From Mesorhizobium_L sp035547755 (GTDB lineage Bacteria > Pseudomonadota > Alphaproteobacteria > Rhizobiales > Rhizobiaceae): a stretch of 64,000 nt of DNA. The stretch covers positions 135,258 to 199,257 of the forward strand of contig DASZUG010000061.1 of NCBI GenBank assembly GCA_035547755.1, given 5' to 3'. Below, one piece after another: positions 1 through 8,625 of this stretch; positions within the stretch are counted from its first letter, which is position 1, and each line of letters begins with the position of its first letter. A program made the translations under genes and the position numbers. A model generated the notes under the pieces. It was not told where the DNA came from, did not search any database, and saw only the letters and a list, made by a program, of their open reading frames with translations.

Positions 1-891
1 CCGAACGGCGGCCGCTTGCAGCGTGTTCTGATCCAGGCGGACAGCAACCAGCGCATGCAGGCTTCCGACCTTCTGAAACTCAATGTGCGTAATGCAAACG
101 GCGGCATGGTCCCGCTTTCCGCCTTCGCACAGGTCGAGTGGAGCAAGGGTCCGCTCCAGATCGTCGCCTATAATGGTTATCCGGCGGTGCGCATCAGCGG
201 CAGCGCCGCCCCCGGTCATTCCTCGGGCGAGGCCATCAAGGAGATGGAGCATCTCGCCAGCCAATTGCCGAACGGCTTCGGCTATGAGTGGACGGGGCAA
301 TCGCTGCAGGAAATACAATCCGGCTCGCAGACCCCTTATCTGATGGGCCTGACGGTCCTTTTCGTTTTCCTTCTGCTATCGGCACTCTACGAAAGCTGGT
401 CCATCCCGCTTTCCGTCATGCTCGTCGTACCGCTCGGCATCATAGGTGCGGTGTTGGCGGTGACGCTCAGGGACATGTCGAACGACGTCTATTTCAAGGT
501 CGGGCTCATCACCATCATTGGTCTCTCCTCGAAGAACGCGATCCTCATCATCGAATTCGCCAAGGATCTGCACAAGGAGGGCAAGTCGCTCTATGACGCG
601 ACGATCGAGGCGGCGCGCATCCGCTTCCGACCGATCATCATGACCTCGCTTGCTTTCACGCTCGGCGTCATGCCGCTCGCGGTCGCTACGGGCGCCAGCG
701 CGGCAAGCCAGAACGCCATCGGCACCGGCGTCATGGGCGGCATGATCACGGCGACGATCATCGCGGTTCCCTTCGTGCCGGTCTTCTTCGTCTTCGTGAT
801 GAAGCTCTTCGGCTCGAAGAAGGTGATGGAGAAACCGGAACCGCACACGCCCGCGAGAACGCGGGAGAGAGCCGAGGCGCCGGCGGAGTGA
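1..891 (+). CDS. RND efflux transporter permease, C-terminal part (5' end outside window)
   Basis: Open from base 1, so the gene begins upstream of the window. The visible residues are the last quarter of an AcrB/MexB-type (HAE1) inner-membrane pump, which exchanges protons for drugs in a tripartite complex with an adaptor and TolC. Seen: the end of the second periplasmic porter/docking region (first ~100 residues), then a run of transmembrane helices. Family hallmarks are visible: GLSSKNAILIIEFA, whose Lys matches the proton-relay Lys of AcrB, the RFRPIIMTSLAF loop, and the ASQNAIGTGVMGGM segment. The tail is short and charged (EKPEPHTPARTRERAEAPAE). The next gene is convergent and ends 27 bases away. 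The adaptor gene is presumably upstream, outside the window. Substrate cannot be told. Confidence 0.93.
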   Translation, partial: PNGGRLQRVLIQADSNQRMQASDLLKLNVRNANGGMVPLSAFAQVEWSKGPLQIVAYNGYPAVRISGSAAPGHSSGEAIKEMEHLASQLPNGFGYEWTGQSLQEIQSGSQTPYLMGLTVLFVFLLLSALYESWSIPLSVMLVVPLGIIGAVLAVTLRDMSNDVYFKVGLITIIGLSSKNAILIIEFAKDLHKEGKSLYDATIEAARIRFRPIIMTSLAFTLGVMPLAVATGASAASQNAIGTGVMGGMITATIIAVPFVPVFFVFVMKLFGSKKVMEKPEPHTPARTRERAEAPAE

Positions 892-918
892 TGAGCCGGC
901 GCCGCGCAGCGCGCTGAC

Positions 919-1779
919 TCAAAATTCCCAAAGATCGTAGGGAAAGCTCGCCTTCAGCTTCGCAATGTTTGGCTTGGCAGGTTCCAGCGGCGTGGCGCGG
1001 ATCGCCTCCTCGCGCGAATGCGTAACTTTCAACCGCGCCCGGCCGACCCCCAGGACATAATCTTCATACTTGAAGAGCTTTTCCTCCTCGGACAGCCTGA
1101 GATAGGTGCAGGGAACGCCGAAAGCATCCGCTACTACGAGGCCGTGAAGCGATGTCGAAATGACGTGCCCGGCCTCGGAGATGCGGCGGATGACGGACCA
1201 CCACGGATCGAGTGGCGAGACGACGTTTTCCCAATCCCGCATCCTGTCGAGATCGTGCAGATTGGGCACGAAGACGATTTCGGTGCCACGCTCTTTCGGC
1301 CTTGGGAAACGGCTTTTCAGGAGATCGGCGACAAGAATTCCTGGATCGCCGAAGATTTCGGGCGTCTCGATCCCCCTGCGGTGGAGGAAATCGCGGGTGA
1401 GCGGTCCCCTCACCGCGCGAACGTCGAGATGGGTGAATCGATGCCGCTCCACCGGCACCTTGCCGTTCACGCCCGAGCCCCAGACCACATCGCCGTCGCG
1501 CGCGAAATGGAGGATCGAGCCGATCGCCAACAGCCTTGCCTCCGACGGGCGTTCTTCGTCGAGAAAGCAATCCCTCGCGGCCGCCATCTTGGTGACGATC
1601 ACCGACGAGAGATAGTCGCCGAAATTAACCGCTTGCGGCGATTTCCAATAGAACAGTTCGACAGCATTCGGTTGGAAGGGCCGCGGCTGGTGCGCTGCCG
1701 GCCTTGCCGGCACTCCGAACACTCTCACTCGCCGAACCAGCTTTCCAATTTTTTTTCGTGAAGTAGACGCGAGCTTCAT
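919..1779 (-). CDS. Polysaccharide pyruvyl transferase family protein (ExoV-like role)
   Basis: 286 residues. Members transfer pyruvate from phosphoenolpyruvate as a ketal onto a sugar of the exopolysaccharide repeat unit. Seen: the N-terminal FYWKSPQAVNFGDYLSSVIV segment with the NFGD motif, a central GSGVNGK loop, RAVRGPLTRDFL, IFGDPGILVADLL, and the STSLHGLVVADAFGVP block typical of the family. The open frame extends far upstream inside the flippase gene. I place the start at ATG 1779, because it gives an ATGA overlap with the flippase stop and an N-terminus that reads like the family. It is the last gene of the leftward exo arm. Its place matches the role of Sinorhizobium ExoV, but the identity is too low for me to assign the symbol. 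Confidence 0.85.
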   Translation of the reverse strand: MKLASTSRKKIGKLVRRVRVFGVPARPAAHQPRPFQPNAVELFYWKSPQAVNFGDYLSSVIVTKMAAARDCFLDEERPSEARLLAIGSILHFARDGDVVWGSGVNGKVPVERHRFTHLDVRAVRGPLTRDFLHRRGIETPEIFGDPGILVADLLKSRFPRPKERGTEIVFVPNLHDLDRMRDWENVVSPLDPWWSVIRRISEAGHVISTSLHGLVVADAFGVPCTYLRLSEEEKLFKYEDYVLGVGRARLKVTHSREEAIRATPLEPAKPNIAKLKASFPYDLWEF

Positions 1780-3233
1780 CGAATGGCCCCCAGGAATTTG
1801 TGGATGACGATCCAGGACATCACCCTGGACTTCGGAACGAGCAATGTGACAATCGCGGCGAAAAAATAGGAGAGCGCTACCGCGATAATGATGGCCAGGA
1901 GATCGTTTGATCGTGTCAAGGCGGCCGGAAGCGACCTGAAAACAAGCCACGCCAGAATTGAAGATCCGACATAAAGCGCCTGCGCGAGAAGAAAATCGAA
2001 GGCGGAGACGGGCCCCGTCCGCTGGACGATCGCGGCAAGGACGGGCAATCTCAGGATATAGCCGCTGATCGCATAGGCCGCCGCAACACCGGCCACCCCC
2101 CAGGGAAGGCCGACAAAGAAAGCGGCGATTGTCGTTGCCGAACCATAGATTCCCCATCTGAACATGGTTTTGGTTCGTCCCTGGCAGATCAAGATCCAAC
2201 TTGCCGTGTTGTTGGTCGACTGGATCAGCCCGGCCAGACCGAGCCAGACAAAGATCGGTGCGACGGCCGCCCATTTCGGCCCGAACAGGAGATCGACCAC
2301 CTGATCGGAAACGCAGGTCAGCGCTGCCACCCCGGGAACGGTCACGAAGGCGAGCGCCCAAAGCATTTGCAGGTAAAGCTCACGGAAACGCGGCTTGTCG
2401 TCCTGCACCCGCGCCAGAAGCGGGATCATGACGCGCGACAGCGGCGTGACGATGTTCTGGATCGGGAAAAGCAGAAGCTTGTAGGCGCGATCGTAATAGC
2501 CGAGTTCGATGGCGCCCGAATAGCGACCAATGAGGATGTTATCGAGGTTGCGCGAAAAGAAATTGACGATGTTGAAGCCCGTCAGATTGGCCCCAAAGGA
2601 CATGATCTCGCGGTCGATGCCGAAATCGGGCCGACGCGGCATCCAGCGGCACCATTTCCATGCTGCTGCGAGAGAAACGACAGCCGAGGCGGCGGAACCG
2701 ATCAACAGCGACCAATAGCTCAGGCCCCACCAAGCGGAACCGGCGGCGGCAAGAAAACCGAAGAGAGCGCTCAGAACATCGGCAAGCGCCAGCCGTCCGA
2801 AGCGGAGATTCCGGTTGAGCAAGCTGAAGGGCACGCCCGACATGCTGCCGATCAGGAGCGGAAGCGCGGCCACCACGGCGATGTCGCGCATGCGCGGCTC
2901 GCTATAGAACCAGGCGACAAGAGGGCTGATCGCGATCACGATGATGGTGCAGCCAAGGCCGACCATCGCCATGATCCAGAAACTGCGATTGAGTTCCGCA
3001 TCGCTGATCGTGCGGCGCTGGACGATCGCCTGCTGCAGGCCGAGATTCTGGAAAAGCGCTACGAAGGCGACGATCGGCCCGACCGCGGCAACCAGGCCGA
3101 AATCCTCCGGCAGGAGGAGCCGCGCCATGACAACGACGGACAGGAATTGCAGCCCGATCTTGATGCCCTGCGAAATGCCGGTGACGACACCGCCGCGGAC
3201 CGCCACCTTGCCGAACTGCAAGGGTGCATCCAT
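1776..3233 (-). CDS. Wzx-type polysaccharide flippase (MOP superfamily)
   Basis: 485 residues, about 12-14 hydrophobic helices, with the N-terminal GGVVTGISQGIKIGLQFLSVVVMARLLLPEDFG pattern of lipopolysaccharide/exopolysaccharide flippases (WzxC/AmsL type). It would move the undecaprenyl-PP-linked repeat unit across the inner membrane to the ExoQ-like polymerase. The frame opens at 3329, but ATG 3233 has an AAGGAGGTG Shine-Dalgarno eight bases upstream (3241-3250), so I use it. Its stop overlaps the start of the pyruvyl transferase gene (ATGA), so the two are translationally coupled. Functional counterpart of Sinorhizobium ExoT. The sequence reads closer to the WzxC branch, so no symbol is given. 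Confidence 0.88.
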   Translation of the reverse strand: MDAPLQFGKVAVRGGVVTGISQGIKIGLQFLSVVVMARLLLPEDFGLVAAVGPIVAFVALFQNLGLQQAIVQRRTISDAELNRSFWIMAMVGLGCTIIVIAISPLVAWFYSEPRMRDIAVVAALPLLIGSMSGVPFSLLNRNLRFGRLALADVLSALFGFLAAAGSAWWGLSYWSLLIGSAASAVVSLAAAWKWCRWMPRRPDFGIDREIMSFGANLTGFNIVNFFSRNLDNILIGRYSGAIELGYYDRAYKLLLFPIQNIVTPLSRVMIPLLARVQDDKPRFRELYLQMLWALAFVTVPGVAALTCVSDQVVDLLFGPKWAAVAPIFVWLGLAGLIQSTNNTASWILICQGRTKTMFRWGIYGSATTIAAFFVGLPWGVAGVAAAYAISGYILRLPVLAAIVQRTGPVSAFDFLLAQALYVGSSILAWLVFRSLPAALTRSNDLLAIIIAVALSYFFAAIVTLLVPKSRVMSWIVIHKFLGAIR

Positions 3234-3332
3234 CTCGGGCACCTCCTTAGGCGCGGCCGCAATCCCTTCTCGCCGGGCAGCCGCACCCGCCGAAACCGTG
3301 AATCCCCGATCTGGCCGGAAGAATCCCAAGGC

Positions 3333-4412
3333 TCAGGCCGCCATGGCAGTCTTGCCCCGCGCCGCCTCGCGCAGCACGTCGAGGAACGTCGCGAACTGCT
3401 GCTCGGGCTTCATCTCGGGCCGTTCGGAATAGCGCCGCGCCGCAGTGGAAAGCGCCTCGTAGTTCGCCTCATCGATCCAGAGTCGTCTCAACGCGGCGAT
3501 CCATTCCTCGATCGGCGCATCATAATCGAGGATGATCCCGCCCTCCCCGATCGCCTCGGGAAGGCCGCCCCGGCGCGAACCAAGAACCGGAATGCCGCTG
3601 CAATGCGCCTCGGAAGCGACGCGGCCCCAGGCTTCCTCCCATTTGCTCGGAGCAAGCAGGATTTTGGTCCGGCCATAGACGCTTTTCATGTCGTCCGTCC
3701 GGCCTTCCAGTGTCACATTCTCCAATTGCGACACGATCCGTTCCACCTCGATCTTGCGATCGCCATCGAGTTTCCAGCTTTCGACGAAAAGGAACGGTAT
3801 TTCCGGGCATCGTTCCGCGATTTGGACGGCCTTCTCGAACCCTTTTTCGCTATAAGGGTTGATGAAGGTCACATATTGCTTTGACGACGCGGTGCGGTAG
3901 CGGACCGGATCGATCGACGGTGGAATGACGGTGGACTCGATACCGAAGCGGTCCTTGTAGGTGCGGGCGGTGAATTGCGAATTGGCGATGTAGCGGGCTG
4001 TTTTCAGCTCCGAGAGATCACCGGCCAGTTCACGGAATTCGACATTCCTGAGATAGACCACGATCGGCACGCCCTGGGCTTCGAGCGCCTTGCCGAGCGG
4101 AACGGACTTATGGCACTGAACGACCGCGACATCAGGCTTCAACCGCGCGACCGCAAAGGGCACGGCTTCCCAGGGGAACCATGCCCGCACTACCGGATAA
4201 CCGGGATACTGGTCGATGACGGCGCCCTGTCGAAGCAGCTTCAGCTTCAACCGCGCGGTCATGCCGAAAATGCCGTCGCCGAACAGCGCCGCAAGCACGG
4301 CCGCATCGTGTCCGGTTCGCCGCAACTGCTCCGCCAGATGGTGCGTGCTCGATTGCACGCCGCCATGGAACTGCGGAAGATATCCATTGCCGCCTGCAAA
4401 AAGGACTTTCAT
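3333..4412 (-). CDS. Glycosyltransferase family 4 protein
   Basis: 359 residues with the GT-B fold pattern: N-terminal MKVLFAGGNGYLPQFHGGVQ with the glycine-rich acceptor-side loop, a mid-protein YLRNVEFRELAGDL stretch, and the C-terminal nucleotide-sugar site KWEEAWGRVASEAHCSGIPVLGS..GGLPEAIGEGG, which carries the E-x7-E motif of retaining GT4 enzymes. It probably adds one sugar of the repeat unit on the cytoplasmic side. It lies 100 bases upstream of the flippase gene in the same direction and is divergent from the phosphatase gene at 4516. No counterpart is obvious in the classical succinoglycan set, whose GTs are mostly GT2, so the repeat unit here may differ from succinoglycan. Donor and linkage unknown. 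Confidence 0.87.
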   Translation of the reverse strand: MKVLFAGGNGYLPQFHGGVQSSTHHLAEQLRRTGHDAAVLAALFGDGIFGMTARLKLKLLRQGAVIDQYPGYPVVRAWFPWEAVPFAVARLKPDVAVVQCHKSVPLGKALEAQGVPIVVYLRNVEFRELAGDLSELKTARYIANSQFTARTYKDRFGIESTVIPPSIDPVRYRTASSKQYVTFINPYSEKGFEKAVQIAERCPEIPFLFVESWKLDGDRKIEVERIVSQLENVTLEGRTDDMKSVYGRTKILLAPSKWEEAWGRVASEAHCSGIPVLGSRRGGLPEAIGEGGIILDYDAPIEEWIAALRRLWIDEANYEALSTAARRYSERPEMKPEQQFATFLDVLREAARGKTAMAA

Positions 4413-4515
4413 CTTATCTCAACTCGCTCTCTGCCTTGCCGAAGGAAAAACGCCCTCTCCACGCTCCCGCCGCATTGCGCATTCATTGCGGTGGCGATTG
4501 CTTGATCTGGACCGC

Positions 4516-5289
4516 ATGATGCAAACGCTCCTTTCGGGCCTGCGCAGGAAACCCGCGCCGAAACGCCGCGCGAGGCTGAAGCTCGCCATGGCGGATACCG
4601 TCGTGTATGCGGTCGGCGACGTGCATGGTTGCCTCGACGAACTCGTCGCGCTTGAACGCGCGATCGTTGCGGACGCGGCGGCATTCTCCTGTCGCAAGCT
4701 GATCGTCATGCTGGGCGACTATATCGACAGGGGACCCGCCTCATCGCAGGTCCTCGACCATTTGATCGCCCCTCCCCCGGCGGGATTCGAGCGCATCTGT
4801 CTCGCGGGCAATCACGAACTGCTCATGCTCGACTACCTCCAGGAGAGAACCACGCTCGCCAAATGGATCGCGTTGGGCGCCACCGCCACGCTGCATTCCT
4901 ACGGCATCGATCACGACAGGCTGCGGATGATCTATCGCGACCCGGCGGCGATCGACAGGATGATCCGGGAATCGATCCCCGCCTCGCATCGACTGTTTCT
5001 CGAGAATCTGCCCGTTCTGGTCGAAATCGCCGATTTCCTTCTGGTCCATGCCGGCATCCGCCCAGGCATAGCCATCGAAAAGCAGGCCGACGCCGATCTG
5101 GTTTCGATCCGCTCCGCCTTCTACGACCATGCCGATCTGCTTGATCGCTATGTCGTCCATGGCCACACGCCGGTCAGGGAGCCGGCGCGCGACGGCCGGC
5201 GCGTCAATATCGATACGGGCGCTTATTTCAGCGGTCGCCTGACCGCCCTGCGCATCTTCAATCACAAGGGCCGCTACCTGACCAATTGA
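4516..5289 (+). CDS. Metallophosphoesterase, PPP-type serine/threonine phosphatase-like
   Basis: 257 residues. All metal-binding and catalytic blocks of the PPP/ApaH superfamily are present in order: GDVHG (~residue 35), GDYIDRGP, GNHE, LVHAG and GHTP. Members hydrolyse phosphoproteins or dinucleoside polyphosphates. The frame opens at 4216 but overlaps the divergent GT4 gene. I choose the ATGATG at 4516, though ATG 4588 just before the first motif cannot be excluded. It is the only rightward gene in the leftward exo arm and ends 11 bases from the convergent end of exoP. Because ExoP is a tyrosine autokinase, a phosphatase beside it is suggestive. However, the PPP family is not the usual Wzb/PHP type partner, so the link is only inferred. 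Confidence 0.85.
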   Translation: MMQTLLSGLRRKPAPKRRARLKLAMADTVVYAVGDVHGCLDELVALERAIVADAAAFSCRKLIVMLGDYIDRGPASSQVLDHLIAPPPAGFERICLAGNHELLMLDYLQERTTLAKWIALGATATLHSYGIDHDRLRMIYRDPAAIDRMIRESIPASHRLFLENLPVLVEIADFLLVHAGIRPGIAIEKQADADLVSIRSAFYDHADLLDRYVVHGHTPVREPARDGRRVNIDTGAYFSGRLTALRIFNHKGRYLTN

Positions 5290-5300
5290 AGCACGGCTTC

Positions 5301-7655
5301 TCATGCCTTGGCATTCCCGTCGATCGAAGCGGTGTAGTAGGGCGAATAGCGGTCGAGATATTGCTCCGAACCCCCGAACTTGCCGTAGCGCGCGAGCTTT
5401 TTCATATCCGTCTTGTTGAGGATGATGCCGAGGACTTTCTCCGCGATCTGCGGCTCTTCGTTCAGTGTCGTGCGCACGAGGGCGCGGGGCGTCGCGCCCC
5501 ATTCCGCGACCATGACGAAGCCATCCGCAAGCGGCTCGAAAGCCTTGGCGTCGATGACCGGGCCAAGCGGCGGCAGATCGATGATGATATAGTCATAGAC
5601 GTTGCGCGCCTCGGCGATGAGTTCACGCATGCTGGGCCCGGAAAGCAGTTCGCTCGTGTGGGATACGCGTCCCCGCACCACGGCCGGGATAATTGCCAAT
5701 CCCGTTTTGCGGCTCACCATGACCACATCCTGCCAGCGCTCCTGGCCGACGATGACCTCGACCAGTCCCTTCTGGGATGTCAGCGACAGGCTTCGGCTGA
5801 GGCTCGGATTGCGCAGATCTCCGTCGATGAGGAGCGTCTTGACGCCGCTTGCCGCAAGCAGTTCGGCGAAATTCGCCGCCACCGTGGTCTTGCCCTCTCT
5901 CGGCAGGATGGAAAGGAAACTCAACACCTTGCTCTGCTTCCCCTGCAGAACAATGTCGCTCGCCAGCTTGGCGTTGCGGAGCGTCTCGGCGAAGGAGGAG
6001 GACGGCGCATTCGCCGCTATACGCAGGATGCGCGGCATGTCGGGCAAAGGCTGCGACGTGGCTTCCGCCGGCGCGTCGACGGAAGCACTCTTCTTCTGGC
6101 CGGATTTCGACCTGCCTCCGACAACAGGCAAATAGCCGAAAAAGCTGAGGTTGAGACTGCTGCGCACATCTTCGCCGGTGCGGAAGAACCGCTCCTGGAA
6201 TTCCTGCAGGCCGCCGAGCCCGACTCCGGCGAAGAGGCCGAGGACGAGAGACAGTCCTAGGACGAGGGCTTTGCGCGGATGTGATGGCGAAGTGGGATCC
6301 AGCGCCTGCGATATCACCCGCGCTTTGGCGATCGGGAACGAGCCCTGCTGCAACGCCTGCGCGTGGCGGGAAAGGAAGGACTGATAGAGCGCCGCAAGGG
6401 CATCCGCCTTCTGCTCCAGTTCGCGCAGATGCACCATGGACTGGCTGTTCGTCGAATTCCTTCCGGTCATCTGGTCCACATTGCCGCGCAGCGAATCCTC
6501 GCGCGCCTTGGCGACCTGGTATTGGTTGCGGTAGCTTTCGGTGAGTTGCTTCAACTCCTGGAAAATCTGCTTTTCCAGTTCCGCTTGCTGGGCGCGCAGC
6601 GCGACGGCCTGCGGATGATCCTTGCCGAATTGGTTTTCGATCTCCTGTTCGCGCCGCGTCACGTCGAGGTAGCGGGATCTGAGATCGTTGATGATCGAAG
6701 TGTTGTTGGAATTGGCGCTATCTTTATCGGTCGGAATTGTTGCGTTCTTGACAGCATTGTCCGGCCCGCTGTCGACGATCGCCTTGAACTGCATATAACG
6801 CGCGCGCGCATTGGCCGTATCGGCCTGCGCCAGGATCAGTTGCTTGTTGAGATCGGAAAGCTGCTGGTCGGAGAGCAATTGGCCGCTTGTCGAATTGAGC
6901 CCGTTAGCCGCCCGGTAGCGCTCCACCTCGAGCGCCGCGGCTTGCGAATTGGCACGCAGATCGGCGATTCGGCCCTGAAGCCATGTTGCGGCGCGTTCGG
7001 TGGCTTCGAAATTGGCGTTCAATTGGTCGGTCAGGTAGGCCTGGGCATAGGCCCGCGCGATACGTCCGGCAAGTTGCTTGTCGTTCGCATCATAAGAAAC
7101 GGTGATGACGAAGCTGCGCCCGACACGCTCCACGTCGAGATTCTTCTGCAGAATTTGGATCGCCTGGCGAATCCGCCGCTCCTGCGCGGAAATGGCAGGG
7201 CCGCCCGTCTGGCGCGGCGTAAAATAGCTGATGACGCCCCGCACCTCGTCTTTCGCCCACTCGATCGGAGATTCCGGCGGATTGAGGAAAGCGTCATCCT
7301 GATCGAGTTTCTCGGCGGCGATCACGGTGCGGGCGAGCCGTTCCGACTTGAGGACTTCCACTTCGCTCAGGACAAGCGCATCCATTTCCATCGGCGGCGT
7401 GGTGTCCTGGGCGTCGCCGGAATATTTGGCGAGGCTGTTGTCGAGCAGAATTGTCGTCACCGCCGTGTATTCGGAGGGTGTGAAAAGAAGATAGACCACT
7501 CCAAGAAGAAGGCCGGCCGCGGCGCAAATCGCGATGATCCTTGCGCGGCGCAAGCCCATGGACAACAATTTCTCCAGATCGATGAAATCGTCGGATTTCT
7601 CCGGCGTTTCCTCGGTCAGGAATCGTTCCGCCAATAGGGGATTCTTCTGATGCAT
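5301..7655 (-). CDS. exoP: Exopolysaccharide co-polymerase / tyrosine autokinase ExoP (Wzc-type)
   Basis: 784 residues, inner membrane. Order: short cytosolic N-terminus, TM1 (~40-58), a long periplasmic Wzz-type region with coiled coil (~60-440), a proline-rich segment before TM2 (~461-482), then a cytoplasmic BY-kinase domain. Kinase motifs: Walker A LPREGKTT (584-591), Walker A' LLIDGDLRNP (608-617), Walker B YIIIDLPPL (689-697). The C-terminus is tyrosine-rich (Tyr 757, 766, 770, 773, 774), the usual autophosphorylation cluster. The Walker A has Arg where PGEGKT/S is common. It controls chain length and, with ExoF and ExoQ, forms the export path. It follows exoO by 52 bases in the L-A-M-O-(N)-P order of Sinorhizobium, with exoN missing. 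Confidence 0.93.
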   Translation of the reverse strand: MHQKNPLLAERFLTEETPEKSDDFIDLEKLLSMGLRRARIIAICAAAGLLLGVVYLLFTPSEYTAVTTILLDNSLAKYSGDAQDTTPPMEMDALVLSEVEVLKSERLARTVIAAEKLDQDDAFLNPPESPIEWAKDEVRGVISYFTPRQTGGPAISAQERRIRQAIQILQKNLDVERVGRSFVITVSYDANDKQLAGRIARAYAQAYLTDQLNANFEATERAATWLQGRIADLRANSQAAALEVERYRAANGLNSTSGQLLSDQQLSDLNKQLILAQADTANARARYMQFKAIVDSGPDNAVKNATIPTDKDSANSNNTSIINDLRSRYLDVTRREQEIENQFGKDHPQAVALRAQQAELEKQIFQELKQLTESYRNQYQVAKAREDSLRGNVDQMTGRNSTNSQSMVHLRELEQKADALAALYQSFLSRHAQALQQGSFPIAKARVISQALDPTSPSHPRKALVLGLSLVLGLFAGVGLGGLQEFQERFFRTGEDVRSSLNLSFFGYLPVVGGRSKSGQKKSASVDAPAEATSQPLPDMPRILRIAANAPSSSFAETLRNAKLASDIVLQGKQSKVLSFLSILPREGKTTVAANFAELLAASGVKTLLIDGDLRNPSLSRSLSLTSQKGLVEVIVGQERWQDVVMVSRKTGLAIIPAVVRGRVSHTSELLSGPSMRELIAEARNVYDYIIIDLPPLGPVIDAKAFEPLADGFVMVAEWGATPRALVRTTLNEEPQIAEKVLGIILNKTDMKKLARYGKFGGSEQYLDRYSPYYTASIDGNAKA

Positions 7656-7707
7656 ATGGGTCGGGGCGAGCCTTGTGTTGCGTTCAACCGGATGGCGATC
7701 GATCCGG

Positions 7708-8625
7708 TCAGTTCATGATCCTTTGCACCCGCGCGCCGATCGGCATGCTGAGATGCCTGAGCGCGAGCGGATCTCGGAGCGCGGTTGCCAGCGCCTTTGC
7801 CGCCGACCGTTTTTTCAGATGCGCAACGAGGGTCAGGAAAGACGCGCCGTGTTCCAGGCTCCGCGTCCGTTTCCCTTGGGCGGCAAGCGCAGCCTTGTCG
7901 AGCCTGTGGTCGCGCAGGAATTCCTTGTCAGCCTGAAGCATGGCCTCGATATGGCGAAGTTCAAGCACCCGCGAGATCGAGCCTTGGCGGATATGATAGG
8001 CATAGCCGGCCGTCGGTTCGACCAAACAGCGCGCCCCCTTCGCCAAAGCGGACGCGAGGAAGATATAATCCTCGCCGACGGATAACGTCTCGATATAGCG
8101 CATCCTGTGTTCTTCCAGGAAACGTCGCTCGAAGACCGGCTTCATATAGCCGAGGGAATATGTCCATTTGAACAGCAGGTTGCCGGCAATGAACCGGTCG
8201 AGCGTCAGTTCGCGGAGACTACCGATAAGCGCAGGCCCGAACATCGGCCGGCACGCCCCGCCCTCGGTGAGGACGTCGAGATTGTCGACCACGATGTGGC
8301 CATTCTTTTCTTCGGCAAGAGAGAGAAGCCGGCGGAGACGATCCGGATAGACGGCATCATCGGCGTCGAGCATCGCGATAAAGCGCCCCGCGGCGGCCGC
8401 GATGCCGGCATTCCGGGCGCCGCCCGGCCCCCTGTTCTGTTCAAGCGTCACGACGCGCACATCCGGAAACGACCGCGCGATTTCGACGGTGCGATCGGTC
8501 GAGCAATCATCCACCACGACGACTTCGACGGCCACCTCCTGTTGCGCCAGCGCGCTTTCGATGGCGCGGGCGATCGTCTCTTCCGCGTTGAAGGCGGGGA
8601 TGAGGAAGGTCACGTCAACCGGCAT
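7708..8625 (-). CDS. exoO: Glycosyltransferase family 2, ExoO-like
   Basis: 305 residues. GT-A fold seen in VTFLIPAFNAEETIARAIESAL, VVVDDCSTDRT and the LDADDA metal-binding motif, and a GEDYIF box about two thirds in. The frame opens at 8670, but ATG 8625 has GAGAGGTG upstream and gives the standard family N-terminus. It overlaps the upstream exoM by 11 bases. ExoO adds a beta-1,6-linked glucose in succinoglycan, and position plus the exoL-A-M-O-P order support that name. It is clearly a paralogue of the GT2 at 12647-13645: both share the GEDY...A.ALAKGAR pattern. Exact linkage is inferred from synteny. Confidence 0.8.
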   Translation of the reverse strand: MPVDVTFLIPAFNAEETIARAIESALAQQEVAVEVVVVDDCSTDRTVEIARSFPDVRVVTLEQNRGPGGARNAGIAAAAGRFIAMLDADDAVYPDRLRRLLSLAEEKNGHIVVDNLDVLTEGGACRPMFGPALIGSLRELTLDRFIAGNLLFKWTYSLGYMKPVFERRFLEEHRMRYIETLSVGEDYIFLASALAKGARCLVEPTAGYAYHIRQGSISRVLELRHIEAMLQADKEFLRDHRLDKAALAAQGKRTRSLEHGASFLTLVAHLKKRSAAKALATALRDPLALRHLSMPIGARVQRIMN

